Below are positions 47,253 to 57,027 of a DNA stretch of 64,000 nt, piece by piece. The notes beneath the pieces are model-generated. The model saw only the letters and a list, made by a program, of their open reading frames with translations, was not told where the DNA came from and ran no database searches. The first letter of the stretch is position 1; each line of letters begins with the position of its first letter. The position numbers and the translations under genes are program-made. Origin of the DNA: Burkholderiales bacterium (GTDB lineage: Bacteria > Pseudomonadota > Gammaproteobacteria > Burkholderiales > Burkholderiaceae_E); NCBI GenBank assembly GCA_020248665.1, contig JADCHE010000015.1:1-64000 (forward strand), read 5' to 3'.

Positions 47253-48178
47253 GGCAGCTTGACCTTGGCGATGTTGTTCGGCGACGAGGTGACCGGCTTG
47301 AGGTCGACCGGCTTGCCCTCGAACTCCAGCGCAACCGCGCTCGCGTTGCCGATCGTGAGCGAGAACGGCGCATCGCCCTTCAACTCGAGCGGCGCGGCCG
47401 GCTTCACCGTCCCCATGAAGAGCGACTTGCCGTCGGCCTGGCGCACGTCGACCCACGCGTCCTGCTTGACGGTGAGCCGCACCGGCGGAGGCGGTGGCGG
47501 GGCCGGGGGCGGCGCGGGCATGGCCACGACCGGCGCCGGCGCGGCGCCCGGGGCGGCGGGCGCGCCGGTAGCAGGCGCGCCGGGCGCGGGCAGCAGCGGC
47601 GGCGGCACGAGCGGCGTGCCGGCCGCGACGGTCCCGGTGGACGCCACGTCGGCCGAGGGGGCCGGCGCGGAAGAGGTGGATGTCGTGCCCTCGGGCTTGC
47701 CGATCCAGGACGACACCTTCGAGACGTCGCCATCGCGCCCGAAGAACAGTGCGACCGCGATCACGCCGATCACGCCGAGCAGCGCCCACGGCAGCTTGCT
47801 GCGGTGCCCCTCGCCGTCGAAGCCGAAGCCGACGCTGCGCGGCATCGGCGCGGCGAGCGTCGCGGTCGGCTTCAGCGACTCGACCTCGGCGACCCCACCG
47901 ATCGTCGACAGCAGCGGCTCGACGTCGACCTCGAGCAGCCTCCCGTACGAGCGCACGCAGCCCCGGACGAAAGCGCGCCCAGGCAGCGCCGCCCAGTCGC
48001 CGCGCTCGATCGCCTCGAGCTGCTTCGGGTGGAGCTTCAGGCGCTGGGCGACCTCGCCCTTGCCCATGCCCTTGCGCTCGCGCGCGGCCGCCAGTTGCTC
48101 GACCGTCGAGATCGCGTCGGTCGCCTGGGATTGAGTCTGAGTCGATCCGGTCGCCGGGTCAGTCACCGAATGCTCCAC
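47249..48178 (-). CDS. rodZ: RodZ-like cytoskeletal helix-turn-helix membrane protein
   Basis: A 309-residue protein with an N-terminal HTH_25 domain ([40 protein letters not shown]), one transmembrane helix ([18 protein letters not shown], about 128-145), a long Pro/Ala linker and a C-terminal DUF4115 domain ([20 protein letters not shown]). RodZ links MreB to the envelope. The start is GTG, overlapping the pilF end by 20 bases. The linker is more proline-rich than usual. Confidence 0.9.
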   Translation of the reverse strand: MEHSVTDPATGSTQTQSQATDAISTVEQLAAARERKGMGKGEVAQRLKLHPKQLEAIERGDWAALPGRAFVRGCVRSYGRLLEVDVEPLLSTIGGVAEVESLKPTATLAAPMPRSVGFGFDGEGHRSKLPWALLGVIGVIAVALFFGRDGDVSKVSSWIGKPEGTTSTSSAPAPSADVASTGTVAAGTPLVPPPLLPAPGAPATGAPAAPGAAPAPVVAMPAPPPAPPPPPPVRLTVKQDAWVDVRQADGKSLFMGTVKPAAPLELKGDAPFSLTIGNASAVALEFEGKPVDLKPVTSSPNNIAKVKLP

Positions 48179-49091
48179 GTTGCAACAGGTTCGCCTCGCG
48201 GGAGGCCGGGAATTGGCGGCGCAGCTGCGAAGACAGACTGGCGAAGCTGTCGCGGTCGCCCGCCTTGCGGTCGACGCGGATCGCCAGCCACAGCGTCTCG
48301 GCGCTGGCCGGATAGCTCTGCAGCAGTCGCTGCGACATGAAGCGCGCGCGTTCGAGGTCGCCGCGCTTCAGGTACAGCTCGCCGAGGTGGAACATCGCGA
48401 CCGGGTTGCGCGGGTCGATCTGGAACGAGCGCTGGAAGTACGCCTCGGCGCCCGCCGCGTCGCCGGCGCGCATCGAGCAGATGCCCGCGTTGTGCAGCGG
48501 GCGTGCCGGGGTCGCGTACAGCGGGTTCTTCAGCGCCGCCTGGAACTGGGCGATCGACTCGCGCGGGCGGTCTGTCTGGCACAGGTACCAGCCGTAGTTG
48601 TTCAGCAGCTCGGAGTCCTCGGGCGCGATCCGCAGCGCGCGCTGGAAGTTCTCCTCCGCGCGCTGCCGGTCGCCGAGATCCATGTAGAGCAGCCCGAGCA
48701 GCCCGTACGCCTGCGCGTTCGTCGGGTCGATCGACAGCGATGAGCGCAACTCCTCGAGCGCCTGGTTGTAGTTGCCCTGCTGGTAGTAACCGGTCGCGAG
48801 CTCGAGCCGGATCTGGGCGCGGCGGCGCCTCTCGGAGTCGGCGTTCGAGGCGCCGCTGCCGCCGGGCACCGCCACCGGATCCTGGCGCTGCGAGCTCGGG
48901 GGCGGCTCGCGGCGGGTCTCGCGGGGATCGCCGCCGCGCAGGTCGCGCACCGGCTGCGGCTTCTCGTCGACGGTCGTGCAGGCCGACGCCAGCAGCGCGA
49001 CCGCGATCGCGGCCGCCGCGCGACGCACGCGCGTCGAGCCGCTCGTACCCCGCGCGGGCGGCGTGCGCATCGTCGGGCGCATCGTGAACAT
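48159..49091 (-). CDS. pilF: Type IV pilus assembly lipoprotein PilF/PilW
   Basis: A 310-residue TPR lipoprotein that helps the PilQ secretin assemble. The signal ends VALLASACTTV. TPR units include ATGYYQQGNYNQALEELRSS, AYGLLGLLYMDLGDRQRAEE and NNYGWYLCQTDRPRESIAQF. The ribosome-binding site AAGGAG lies 9 bases before ATG 49091, deciding this start over an upstream in-frame GTG at 49118. No other pilus genes are in the window. Confidence 0.92.
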   Translation of the reverse strand: MFTMRPTMRTPPARGTSGSTRVRRAAAAIAVALLASACTTVDEKPQPVRDLRGGDPRETRREPPPSSQRQDPVAVPGGSGASNADSERRRRAQIRLELATGYYQQGNYNQALEELRSSLSIDPTNAQAYGLLGLLYMDLGDRQRAEENFQRALRIAPEDSELLNNYGWYLCQTDRPRESIAQFQAALKNPLYATPARPLHNAGICSMRAGDAAGAEAYFQRSFQIDPRNPVAMFHLGELYLKRGDLERARFMSQRLLQSYPASAETLWLAIRVDRKAGDRDSFASLSSQLRRQFPASREANLLQRGAFGD

Positions 49092-49110
49092 TCGCCGGGT
49101 CTCCTTCCGT

Positions 49111-50268
49111 TCAGGCACGCGCGATCGCGATCCGGCCGCGCTCGACGCGCCGCGCGAGCCGCGTCCGGTCGACGACGTCGCCGGCGAGTTGCCCGCACGC
49201 CGCGTCGATGTCGTCGCCGCGGGTCTTGCGGACCGTGGTCACGATGCCCGCGTCTGACAGACGCTGCACGAACGACCGGATCCGCTCGGGCGGCGAGCGC
49301 CGCAGCCCGGAATCGGGAAACGGGTTGAACGGGATCAGGTTGAACTTGCAGGGCACGTCGCGGACGAGCTCGACCAGCTGGCGCGCGTGCTCGTCGGCGT
49401 CGTTGACGCCGTCGAGCATCACGTACTCGAAGGTGACGAAGTCGCGCGGCGCGCGATCGAGGTAGCGACGGCACGCGGCCATCAGCTCTGCGAGTGGGTG
49501 CTTGCGGTTGAGCGGCACCAGGTGGTCGCGCAACGCGTCGTTCGGCGCGTGCAGCGAGATCGCGAGCGCAACCGGCACGTCGTCGCGCAGCCGGTCGATC
49601 ATCGGGACCACGCCCGAGGTCGACACCGTCACGCGTCGGCGCGACAGGCCGTAGCCGTGGTCGTCGAGCAGGATCCGCAGCGCGGTGCTCGTCGCCTCGT
49701 AGTTCAGCAGCGGCTCGCCCATGCCCATGAACACGACGTTCGTGACGATGCGGTCGTGGTCGTCGGGCGCGCCGTCCTCGGCGTCGCCGTCGACCGCGCC
49801 GGCGCGAGCCCCGAGCAGCCGGTTCGCGAGCCACAGCTGGCCGACGATCTCGCCGGCGGTCAGGTTGCGCGCGAAGCCCTGCTTGCCGGTCGAACAGAAC
49901 AGGCAGTTGACCGCGCAGCCCGCCTGGGTCGACACGCACAGCGTGCCGCGCGAGACCTCGGGGATGAACACCGCCTCGACCGCATTGCCCTGCCCCACGT
50001 CGAGCAGCCACTTGCGCGTGCCGTCGGCGGCGACGTGGTCGGAGATCACCGCGGGGGCGGCCACGCGGGCCCGCTCGGCGAGCGTGGCCCGGAAGCCCCG
50101 CGCGAGGTCGGACATCGCCTCGAAGTCGGACTCGAACCGGCGGTGCACCCAACGCATCACCTGCTGGCCGCGGAACGGCTTGACGCCCCAGTCGCGGCAC
50201 AGCGCGACCAGGGACGGCCGGTCCAGCCCCAGCAGGTCGATGCGATCGGTGGCGCCGGTGTCGTTCAT
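49111..50268 (-). CDS. rlmN: 23S rRNA/tRNA adenine-C2 methyltransferase RlmN
   Basis: A 385-residue radical SAM enzyme that methylates A2503 of 23S rRNA and A37 of some tRNAs. The cluster motif is C118-x3-C122-x2-C125 ([19 protein letters not shown]). [11 protein letters not shown] is present, and the resolving Cys is near the C-terminus ([13 protein letters not shown]). An acidic insert ([12 protein letters not shown]) follows the cluster domain. ATG overlaps the ndk stop. Confidence 0.96.
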   Translation of the reverse strand: MNDTGATDRIDLLGLDRPSLVALCRDWGVKPFRGQQVMRWVHRRFESDFEAMSDLARGFRATLAERARVAAPAVISDHVAADGTRKWLLDVGQGNAVEAVFIPEVSRGTLCVSTQAGCAVNCLFCSTGKQGFARNLTAGEIVGQLWLANRLLGARAGAVDGDAEDGAPDDHDRIVTNVVFMGMGEPLLNYEATSTALRILLDDHGYGLSRRRVTVSTSGVVPMIDRLRDDVPVALAISLHAPNDALRDHLVPLNRKHPLAELMAACRRYLDRAPRDFVTFEYVMLDGVNDADEHARQLVELVRDVPCKFNLIPFNPFPDSGLRRSPPERIRSFVQRLSDAGIVTTVRKTRGDDIDAACGQLAGDVVDRTRLARRVERGRIAIARA

Positions 50269-50690
50269 CGTGCGTGGACGTTCATCCCGGCGAAGAAGAA
50301 GCCGATCTCGGCGCGCGCGGTGTCCGGGCCGTCGGAGCCATGGACGGCGTTCGCGTCGATGCTGTCGGCGAAGTCGGCACGGATCGTGCCCTTGGCCGCC
50401 TTCTTCGGATCAGTCGCGCCCATCAGGTCGCGGTTCTTGGCGATCGCGCCCTCGCCCTCGAGCACCTGGATCATCACCGGGCCGGAAACCATGAAGTCGA
50501 CGAGGTCCTTGAAGAACGGACGCTCCTTGTGGACGGCGTAGAACGCCTCGGCCTCGGCCCGCGACAGGTGCGCCATGCGCGCCGCGACCACCTTGAGGCC
50601 GGCCCCCTCGAACCGGGCATAGATCTGGCCGATCACGTTCTTCGCGACCGCGTCGGGCTTGATGATGGAGAGGGTACGTTCGACCGCCAT
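50265..50690 (-). CDS. ndk: Nucleoside diphosphate kinase
   Basis: Ndk (141 residues) balances nucleoside triphosphate pools. It begins [20 protein letters not shown] and has the active-site His in [16 protein letters not shown]. Length is normal. It is the first gene of the long leftward operon that runs to the PRTase at 34.2 kb, with gaps mostly under 60 bases. Confidence 0.97.
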   Translation of the reverse strand: MAVERTLSIIKPDAVAKNVIGQIYARFEGAGLKVVAARMAHLSRAEAEAFYAVHKERPFFKDLVDFMVSGPVMIQVLEGEGAIAKNRDLMGATDPKKAAKGTIRADFADSIDANAVHGSDGPDTARAEIGFFFAGMNVHAR

Positions 50691-50892
50691 GTGCGCTCCC
50701 GGAATGTTCTTGAAAATGATGGGGTTAGCGAAGGTATCTTGACAGAAGTCTAGCCTTCGATTCTAGCATGTCGCGGCGACCCCACGGCGGACGGCCCTGC
50801 ACGAGCCCCGCCCGCCGGTCCGGGGACGGGTCCGCCCGGCGGTGCGGCGAGGCCGCCGGACACCGCCGCCGCCGACCCCGATGGCCCCCGGG

Positions 50893-50921
50893 TTGAAATC
50901 CCGGGGTTCCTCACATACATT
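50893..50921 (+). promoter_or_regulatory. Promoter of the Bax-inhibitor-1 family gene
   Basis: TTGAAA at 50893-50898, exactly 17 bases, then TACATT at 50916-50921, located 45 bases before the ATG. The -35 lies inside an inverted repeat CCCCGGG-TTGAAAT-CCCGGGG-like (50884-50906), which may bind a regulator. A heat-shock type promoter is a weaker alternative reading. Confidence 0.6.
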
Positions 50922-50965
50922 TCACGCGCGCGGATGTCCGCGGGTGGCCCCTCAACGGAGTCGAG

Positions 50966-51673
50966 ATGTCGTACGAACCGCAGTCCAACCCTTCCATGCC
51001 CTACGGCCGTGCCGGCGAGTTCGGCGCGGTCCAGCGCAACCGGGTGCTTCGCAACACCTACGCGCTGCTCGCGCTGTCGATGGTGCCGACCGTGCTCGGC
51101 GCCTGGATTGGCGTGACCAGCGGGTTCTCGTTCTTCTCCGGCAGCCCGTTCATCGGCTTCATCGCGTTCATGGCGATCGCGTTCGGCTTCTTCTTCGCGA
51201 TCGAGCGGTTCAAGAACAGCGGCATCGGTGTCGCCCTGCTGCTGGGCTTCACCTTCTTCATGGGCCTCATGCTGTCCCGGCTGATCGGGCACGTGCTCGG
51301 CTACTCGAACGGCGCCCAGCTGATCATGACCGCGTTCGGTGGCACGGCGGCGATCTTCGGCGTGATGGCGACGGTCGCCACCGTGTCCAAGCGCGACTTC
51401 ACCGGCATGGGCAAGTTCCTGTTCGTCGGGATGCTGGTGATCCTGGTCGCCGCGGTCGCAAACATCTTCCTGCAGATGCCGGCGCTGATGCTGACGATCT
51501 CGGTTCTCGCGATCGCGATCTTCTCGGCGTTCATCCTGGTCGACCTGCAGCGTGTCGTGCAGGGCGGCGAGACGAACTACGTGACCGCGACGCTCGGCGT
51601 CTACCTGAGCGTCTACAACGTGTTCTCGAACCTGCTGGCGATCCTCGGGATCTTCGGCGGCGAGCGCGAGTGA
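50966..51673 (+). CDS. Bax inhibitor-1/YccA family membrane protein
   Basis: A 235-residue protein with seven transmembrane helices, such as TYALLALSMVPTVLGAWIG, VALLLGFTFFMGLMLSRLIG and TISVLAIAIFSAFILVDLQR. The family signature with acidic residue in the last helices (FILVDLQRVVQGGETNYVTA) is present. E. coli YccA modulates FtsH proteolysis and YbhL is a relative. It is the only rightward gene in this stretch and has its own promoter and terminator. Confidence 0.93.
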   Translation: MSYEPQSNPSMPYGRAGEFGAVQRNRVLRNTYALLALSMVPTVLGAWIGVTSGFSFFSGSPFIGFIAFMAIAFGFFFAIERFKNSGIGVALLLGFTFFMGLMLSRLIGHVLGYSNGAQLIMTAFGGTAAIFGVMATVATVSKRDFTGMGKFLFVGMLVILVAAVANIFLQMPALMLTISVLAIAIFSAFILVDLQRVVQGGETNYVTATLGVYLSVYNVFSNLLAILGIFGGERE

Positions 51674-51729
51674 GCCCGCCGCGGCGGCGCGCATCGCGCG
51701 TCGCCCGGCACCGGCGCGAAACGCCGTCC

Positions 51730-51760
51730 GAGGCCGCCCCCACGGGCGGCCTCGCCGTTT
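51730..51760 (+). terminator. Terminator after the Bax-inhibitor-1 family gene
   Basis: A 9-base-pair GC stem (51730-51738 with 51745-51753), loop CCCACG, followed by GCCGTTT. It lies between convergent genes and may serve rlmD too. Confidence 0.75.
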
Positions 51761-51785
51761 CCGGCCATGCCGCCCGCCGCGCCCG

Positions 51786-53102
51786 TCAGGGCTCGAAGAC
51801 CGCGATCGACTCGACGTGCGAAGTGTGCGGGAACATGTTGACGACGCCGGCGTCCCGGAGCCGCCAGCCGCCCTCGTTGACCAGCACCGAGGCATCCCGC
51901 GCGAGCGTCGCCGGATTGCAGGAGACATAGACGACGCGGCTCGGCCGAGCGGCGCCCGGCGCCGAGAGCGCCTGCGCGACCGCGAGCGCGCCCTCGCGCG
52001 GCGGATCGAGCAGCACGCGGTCGAACGGCCCGAGTGCGCTCCATGCGTCCGGGGTCGGCTCGAACAGGTTCGCGACGCGGAACGTGGTGCGCGCGCCGAG
52101 CCCCGCGGCCCGGGCGTTGTCCTCGGCGCGACGGACCAGGGTCGCGCTGCCCTCGATGCCGACCACCTCGCGGGCGAGCGTCGCGAGCGGCAGCGAGAAG
52201 TTCCCGAGCCCGCAGAACAGGTCGGCGACGCGCTCGCCGTCGCGCACGCCGAGCAGGCGCACCGCGCGGCCCACCAGCGTGGCGTTGATGGCGTGGTTGA
52301 CCTGGGTGAAGTCGGTCGGCCGGAACGGCATCGTGACGCCGAACTCCGGCAGCGTGTAGTGCAGCGCCGACGCGGCGCCGCCACCCGGGGTCCAGAACAA
52401 CTCGATCGAGTCAGGCCCCTTCGGCTGCAGCCAGAGCTCGACGCCGTGGCGTTCGCCGAACGCGCGCAGCAGCGTCCGGTCATCGTCGGACAGCGACTCG
52501 AGCACGCGCAGCACCAGCGCGAGCACCGTCTCGCCCTGCGCCACCTCGACCTGCGGCATCCGGTCGCGGATCGACAGGCTGCCGACCAGCTCGCGCAGCG
52601 GCAGCAGCAGCGCCGCCACCGACGGCGGCAGCACGTGGCACTCGCGCATGTCGGCGACGTACGACGAGCCGCGCTCGTGGAAGCCGACCAACACCCCGCC
52701 CTTCTTCGGCACGTGCCGCACCGACAGCCGCGCGCGGTAGCGGTAGCCGTACGCGGGTCCGACGATCGGCGGCAGCATCGTCTCGGGCCGCACGCGGCCG
52801 ACGTGCCACAGCGTGTCCTCGAGCGCGCGCTGCTTGATCGACACCTGCGCGCGCGGCTCGACGTGCTGCATCGAGCAGCCGCCGCAGGTGCCGAAGTGTG
52901 CGCAGCGCGGCGCGATCCGCAACGGGCTCGAGCGTTCGATCGACTCGACCTCGGCGACGTCGAAGCGCGGCTTGTGGCGCACGACGCGCGCGGTCACCAC
53001 CTCGCCCGGCAGCGCGCCGCGCACGAAGGTCACCTTGCCCTCGCTGCGGGCCACGCCGTTCGCGTCGAGGTCCAGCGAGTCGATCCGGTACCGCTCGCTC
53101 AC
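51786..53102 (-). CDS. rlmD: 23S rRNA (uracil-1939-C5)-methyltransferase RlmD
   Basis: A 438-residue enzyme. A TRAM domain is at the start ([20 protein letters not shown]). The 4Fe-4S cluster Cys are in [14 protein letters not shown] with a fourth in MRECHVL. SAM binding is at [13 protein letters not shown] and the catalytic Cys in [17 protein letters not shown] 53102 has CGGAG 9 bases upstream and is preferred to an in-frame TTG at 53111. Confidence 0.95.
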   Translation of the reverse strand: MSERYRIDSLDLDANGVARSEGKVTFVRGALPGEVVTARVVRHKPRFDVAEVESIERSSPLRIAPRCAHFGTCGGCSMQHVEPRAQVSIKQRALEDTLWHVGRVRPETMLPPIVGPAYGYRYRARLSVRHVPKKGGVLVGFHERGSSYVADMRECHVLPPSVAALLLPLRELVGSLSIRDRMPQVEVAQGETVLALVLRVLESLSDDDRTLLRAFGERHGVELWLQPKGPDSIELFWTPGGGAASALHYTLPEFGVTMPFRPTDFTQVNHAINATLVGRAVRLLGVRDGERVADLFCGLGNFSLPLATLAREVVGIEGSATLVRRAEDNARAAGLGARTTFRVANLFEPTPDAWSALGPFDRVLLDPPREGALAVAQALSAPGAARPSRVVYVSCNPATLARDASVLVNEGGWRLRDAGVVNMFPHTSHVESIAVFEP

Positions 53103-53160
53103 CGCGCGCAACTCCGTGCGACGCGCCGGGGTGTCCCGGGCCCCGGAGCGGCCCGGCCGC

Positions 53161-53937
53161 TCACGTCGGCCAGGCGGCGAGGAACTCGCGCCAGTGATCG
53201 CCCTCGAGCGCGCCCAGCGCCTGCCGCGTCAGCACGATCTCTGCCTCGTACTCGTCGGGCGTCATCGCGCCACGCATCAGCTGGAAGCGGCAGTAGAGGA
53301 GCCAGGTGTTCGCGACATCGGTCTCGCAGTAGTCGCGGATCTCGTCCTGCAGCCCCGAGCGCCAGGCGTCCCAGACCTGCGAACCGTCCATGCCGAGCTT
53401 GCCGGGGAAGCCACACAGCTTCGCCAGCTGGTCGAGCGGCGCGGCCGCGCGACCGTGGTAGAGCGAGAGCAGGTCCATCAGGTCGGTGTGCCGCGCGTGG
53501 TAACGGGAGATGTAGCTGTTCCACTTGAAGTCGCGATCGTCCTCGCCCTGGTCCCAGTAGCGATGCGCCTGGACCTTGTGGATCATCCCGCGGTAGTGCA
53601 GCACCTGCAGGTCGAAGCCGCTGCCGTTCCAGGACACCAGGTTCGGCGTGTACTTGTCGAGCGTCCTGAAGAAGCCCTGGACCAGCTTGCCCTCGTCGCC
53701 CGGCGCGCCCGCGAGCGAGCGCACCCGCAGGCCGTCGGCGTCGCGGAACAGCATCGAGATCACGATGACCTTGTGCAGGTGCAGCGGCAGGAAGTCCGAC
53801 GTGCCCGAGGTCTGCTCGCGGCGCCGCGCGAGCGCCGCCTCGACGACCGCCTCGTCGTCGCCCTCCAGGTCCCACGCGGCGCGCAAGCCCGTGGCGTCGG
53901 GCACGGTCTCGATGTCGAAGACCAGGATCGGGACCAT
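53161..53937 (-). CDS. PolB-like 3'-5' exonuclease
   Basis: A 258-residue DEDD-superfamily exonuclease. The catalytic motifs are FDIETVPD near the start (Asp, Glu), [12 protein letters not shown] (Asp) and [12 protein letters not shown] (Asp). It matches the predicted PolB-like exonuclease family often found beside rlmD in this group. It is not attached to a polymerase. The real substrate is unknown; DNA repair is a reasonable guess. Confidence 0.88.
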   Translation of the reverse strand: MVPILVFDIETVPDATGLRAAWDLEGDDEAVVEAALARRREQTSGTSDFLPLHLHKVIVISMLFRDADGLRVRSLAGAPGDEGKLVQGFFRTLDKYTPNLVSWNGSGFDLQVLHYRGMIHKVQAHRYWDQGEDDRDFKWNSYISRYHARHTDLMDLLSLYHGRAAAPLDQLAKLCGFPGKLGMDGSQVWDAWRSGLQDEIRDYCETDVANTWLLYCRFQLMRGAMTPDEYEAEIVLTRQALGALEGDHWREFLAAWPT

Positions 53938-53948
53938 CCGGCGCGCGC

Positions 53949-54917
53949 TCAGCGCTTCGGCAGGAAACGCGACGGGTCGACCGGCTTGCCCTGCTGCCGG
54001 ATCTCGAAGTGCAGGCGCGGCGAGGTGGTGCCGGAGTCGCCGAGTTCGGCGATCTTCTGGCCGCGCTTGACCGGCTGGCCTTCCTTCACCGCGAGCGTGC
54101 GGTTGTGGGCGTAGACCGAGAGCAGGTCGTTGGTGTGCTTGACGATCACCAGGTTGCCGTACCCGCGCGGGCCGTTGCCGCTGAAGATCACGCGGCCGTC
54201 GGCGGCGGCGAGCACCGGATCGCCGACCTTGCCGCCGAGCACGACGCCCTTGTTGCCCGACTCGGCGAAGGTCTGGATGACCTTGCCGGTCGCGGGCCAG
54301 GCCCAATCGCCTTCGGCGACGTCGCCGGTCTTCGCGTCGGGCGCGTCGGTCGCTTTCGGATCGGCGGGCTTCGCCTCGGGCGGTCGCGCGGTCGGCGGCG
54401 GCACGGCGGCCGACGGTGCGGCCGTCGAAGGCGCCGACTCGGCGGCGCGCAGGTCGGCCAGCGCGGAGTCGCTCCACGGCACCTTCGTGCCGCGCGGCCC
54501 GGTCTTCGCGTTCGGCGGCAGCGTCGGCGCGACGGGCGCGGACGTCGCGGGCGTCGCGGGCGTCGCGGGCGTCGCGGGCGGCGTCGCGCCCGGCGCGGTC
54601 GCCGGCGGTGCGCCGCGCGGATCGAGGGGCCGCGTCTCCAGCCCGCGCGACTCGATCGCGCCGCTGCGGATCGGCGCGGTCTGCACGCTCGCCTCGGGCG
54701 TCGGCGTCGGCGTGGCAGGCGCCTGCGGAGCCGTCGCGGCGGGCGGCGTGGTCGCGGCGGGCGGCGTGGCCGGCCGCTGCGCGCCCGGCTGCGTACGGGG
54801 CAGGATCGGCGCCGGTGTCGGGCTCGCGCACGCGGCGACGAGCAGCGTGACGGCTGCCGCGACCGGGACGCGGACGCGGAGGCGGACGAGCGAGCGGAGC
54901 GGAAGGTCGGAACGCAT
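53949..54917 (-). CDS. nlpD: NlpD-like LytM-domain lipoprotein without LysM
   Basis: A 322-residue lipoprotein (signal ends TLLVAACASP). The C-terminal LytM/M23 domain spans about 200-318: WPATGKVIQTFAESGNKGVV, VIFSGNGPRGYGNLVIVKHT, YAHNRTLAVKEGQPVKRGQK and SPRLHFEIRQQGKPVDPSRF. The first zinc ligand position reads GNKGV, as in NlpD proteins that activate amidases without being enzymes. The usual LysM is absent; a Pro/Ala/Thr-rich stretch (28-195) takes its place. Context surE-pcm-nlpD supports the name. Confidence 0.85.
   Translation of the reverse strand: MRSDLPLRSLVRLRVRVPVAAAVTLLVAACASPTPAPILPRTQPGAQRPATPPAATTPPAATAPQAPATPTPTPEASVQTAPIRSGAIESRGLETRPLDPRGAPPATAPGATPPATPATPATPATSAPVAPTLPPNAKTGPRGTKVPWSDSALADLRAAESAPSTAAPSAAVPPPTARPPEAKPADPKATDAPDAKTGDVAEGDWAWPATGKVIQTFAESGNKGVVLGGKVGDPVLAAADGRVIFSGNGPRGYGNLVIVKHTNDLLSVYAHNRTLAVKEGQPVKRGQKIAELGDSGTTSPRLHFEIRQQGKPVDPSRFLPKR
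54541..54591. repeat. 9-bp tandem repeat in the nlpD linker
   Basis: GTCGCGGGC occurs four times in a row from 54544 to 54579, with a partial copy after. On the coding strand it encodes Ala-Thr-Pro repeats in the low-complexity linker. Copy number may vary. Confidence 0.8.
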
Positions 54918-54936
54918 GTCGGGAACGCCGCGCCGC

Positions 54937-55629
54937 TCAGCGGGTGCCGCGGCGAAGCGGGACGAATCGTACCGCGTCGAGCACGGTCAGGGTCCACTCG
55001 TCACGGCCAGGACGCTCGACGCGGTGCAGCGACTGCGCGCCGTCACCGGCCTGCACCGGCGCAACCAGCGTGGCACCGATCTTCATCTGCATCAGCAGCG
55101 GGTCGGGGATCCCCTCACCCGCCGCGGCGACGACGATCGCGTCGTAGGGCGCCGCCGCCTCGACGCCCTGCCGGCCGTCGCCGAACACCAGGCGCAGGTT
55201 CGGCAGCCGCATCGGCCGGATGTTCGTGCGCGCCGCCTCGTGCAGCCAGCGCAACCGCTCGATCGAGATCACCTCGCCGAACACCTGCGCGAGCACCGCC
55301 GCCTGGTAGCCGCAGCCGGTACCGACCTCGAGCACCTTCGCCGCGCGCAGCGTCGCGGCGTCGCGCTCCGCGGCGGCCAGCTCGATCATCCGCGCGACCG
55401 TACTCGGCTTGGAGATCGTCTGGCCCTCGCCGATCGGCAGCGAGACGTCCTCGTAGGCCCGGCTCGCGAGCCCCTGCTCGACGAACACGTGGCGCGGCAC
55501 GGCGGCCATCGCGGCGAGCACCGCCTCGTGCCGGATGCCCTGCGCCCGCAGCGCCTCGACCATCCGCTCGCGCGCGCGCTCCGAGGTGAGCCCGCCGGCG
55601 CCCGGCGCGCGGACTAGTCGGTCAGCCAT
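54937..55629 (-). CDS. pcm: Protein-L-isoaspartate O-methyltransferase
   Basis: Pcm (230 residues) repairs isoaspartate in damaged proteins. It has [20 protein letters not shown], the SAM motif [20 protein letters not shown] and [15 protein letters not shown]. It overlaps the surE end by 16 bases and is followed 19 bases later by nlpD. Normal length. Confidence 0.95.
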   Translation of the reverse strand: MADRLVRAPGAGGLTSERARERMVEALRAQGIRHEAVLAAMAAVPRHVFVEQGLASRAYEDVSLPIGEGQTISKPSTVARMIELAAAERDAATLRAAKVLEVGTGCGYQAAVLAQVFGEVISIERLRWLHEAARTNIRPMRLPNLRLVFGDGRQGVEAAAPYDAIVVAAAGEGIPDPLLMQMKIGATLVAPVQAGDGAQSLHRVERPGRDEWTLTVLDAVRFVPLRRGTR

Positions 55630-56363
55630 CGGTGGGTCGCGTCGGACAGCGCGCTCGCGGTCAGGTCGATGTGCAGCGGCGTGACCGAAACATGCCCCGA
55701 GGCGACCGCGTGGAAGTCGGTGCCCGGGCCCGCATCCTTCGCGTTGCCGGCCGGCCCGATCCAGTAGACCGTCTCGCCGCGCGGGTTCTTCGCGCGGATC
55801 ACCTCCTCGGCGTGGTGGCGCTTGCCGAGGCGCGTTGCGACGATACCGCCGATCTGGTCGTAGGGACGGTTGGGGATGTTGACGTTGAGCAGAACCGGAC
55901 CGGGCGACGGATAAGGCCGCTCGACGAAGCGTCGCACCACGTCGCGTGCGACACGCGCCGCACTGTCGAGGTGGTCGTGGCCCTTGGTCGCGAGCGAGAA
56001 CGCGATCGCCGGGATACCGAGCAGGAAGCCTTCCATCGCTGCGGCGACCGTGCCCGAGTAGATCGTGTCGTCGCCCATGTTGGCGCCGTCGTTGATCCCC
56101 GAGACCACCAGGTCGGGACGGTGGTCGAGCAGCCCGGTGACCGCGACGTGGACGCAGTCGGTCGGCGTACCGTTGAGGTACAGGTAGCCGGTCGACGCGA
56201 TGCGCACCGACAGCGGACGGTCGAGGGTCAGCGAGTTCGAGGCGCCGGAGCGATCACGCTCGGGCGCGACGACGACGATCTCGGCGAGGTCGCGCAAGCC
56301 CTCGGCGAGGGCGGCGAGGCCGGGCGCGAAGTAGCCGTCGTCGTTGCTGATCAGGATGCGCAT
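55614..56363 (-). CDS. surE: 5'/3'-nucleotidase SurE
   Basis: SurE (249 residues) is a metal-dependent nucleotidase for survival in stationary phase. It begins [20 protein letters not shown] with the metal-binding Asp pair, then [19 protein letters not shown] and [20 protein letters not shown]. First gene of the surE-pcm-nlpD run. Confidence 0.97.
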   Translation of the reverse strand: MRILISNDDGYFAPGLAALAEGLRDLAEIVVVAPERDRSGASNSLTLDRPLSVRIASTGYLYLNGTPTDCVHVAVTGLLDHRPDLVVSGINDGANMGDDTIYSGTVAAAMEGFLLGIPAIAFSLATKGHDHLDSAARVARDVVRRFVERPYPSPGPVLLNVNIPNRPYDQIGGIVATRLGKRHHAEEVIRAKNPRGETVYWIGPAGNAKDAGPGTDFHAVASGHVSVTPLHIDLTASALSDATHRWLTD

Positions 56364-56475
56364 GCGACCGATTCTACCAACCGGGCGGCCGTCGCGCCCC
56401 ACGACCGCTGGGGCCGGCAAGCAGGCCAGCCCGACCTGAGCCCGGCGGCCGGCGGTGCCGGCCGCAACCCCAGGC

Positions 56476-56940
56476 TCAGCCCTCGGCCGGCCAGTCGCGG
56501 ATGTAAGCCTTCAGCATCCGGTTCTCGAAGCTCTGCTCCTCGAGCACCGCCTTGGCAACATCGTGGAACGAGATCACGCCGAGCAGCACCTCGCCGTCCA
56601 TCACCGGCAGGTAGCGCTGGTGGTTCTCGAGCATCAGCCGGCGCAGGTCGTTGACGTCCATCGCGGGCGCGGCAATCGTCGGCGACGGGTTCATCACGTC
56701 GCGCACGATCAGCTCGGCGACCGGCGGCGTCGGGCCGGTCCGGTGCTCCTTCTGGCGCTTCGCGAGCACGCGGATCACTTCGCGGAACGTCAGCATGCCG
56801 GCAAGCCGGCCGCGGTCCATCACCACCAGGGAGCCGATGTCGTGATCGGCCATCACGATCACCGCGTCGGACAGCGTCGAGTCCGGTCCGACGGTGAACA
56901 GGGTGGTGCCCTTGACCTTCAGGATCTCGCTGACTTCCAT
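56476..56940 (-). CDS. CBS-domain protein
   Basis: The 154-residue protein consists of two CBS motifs in tandem: [20 protein letters not shown] to [13 protein letters not shown], and [20 protein letters not shown] to [14 protein letters not shown]. Such stand-alone pairs bind adenine nucleotides and sense energy state. Partner unknown. ATG 56940 was chosen as the family begins MxVSEIL; the frame is open a little upstream. Confidence 0.9.
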   Translation of the reverse strand: MEVSEILKVKGTTLFTVGPDSTLSDAVIVMADHDIGSLVVMDRGRLAGMLTFREVIRVLAKRQKEHRTGPTPPVAELIVRDVMNPSPTIAAPAMDVNDLRRLMLENHQRYLPVMDGEVLLGVISFHDVAKAVLEEQSFENRMLKAYIRDWPAEG

Positions 56941-57027
56941 GGCACGTCCCCCCGGCGCGGTCCGGCCGATGCTAGCGACTGGATCCAGGGCTGGCAAGCC
57001 GGCACGCCGCAGCCGGCCCCGTCGACT

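Noticed and set aside
44593-47373. A 926-residue frame fusing hisS with ispG
   Set aside because: Only the last 449 residues have meaning; the rest is an off-frame reading of ispG and rodZ.
50735-50770. TTGACA on the plus strand upstream of the Bax-inhibitor gene as its promoter
   Set aside because: The matching -10 is poor and it lies over 200 bases upstream; the TTGAAA/TACATT pair is better placed.
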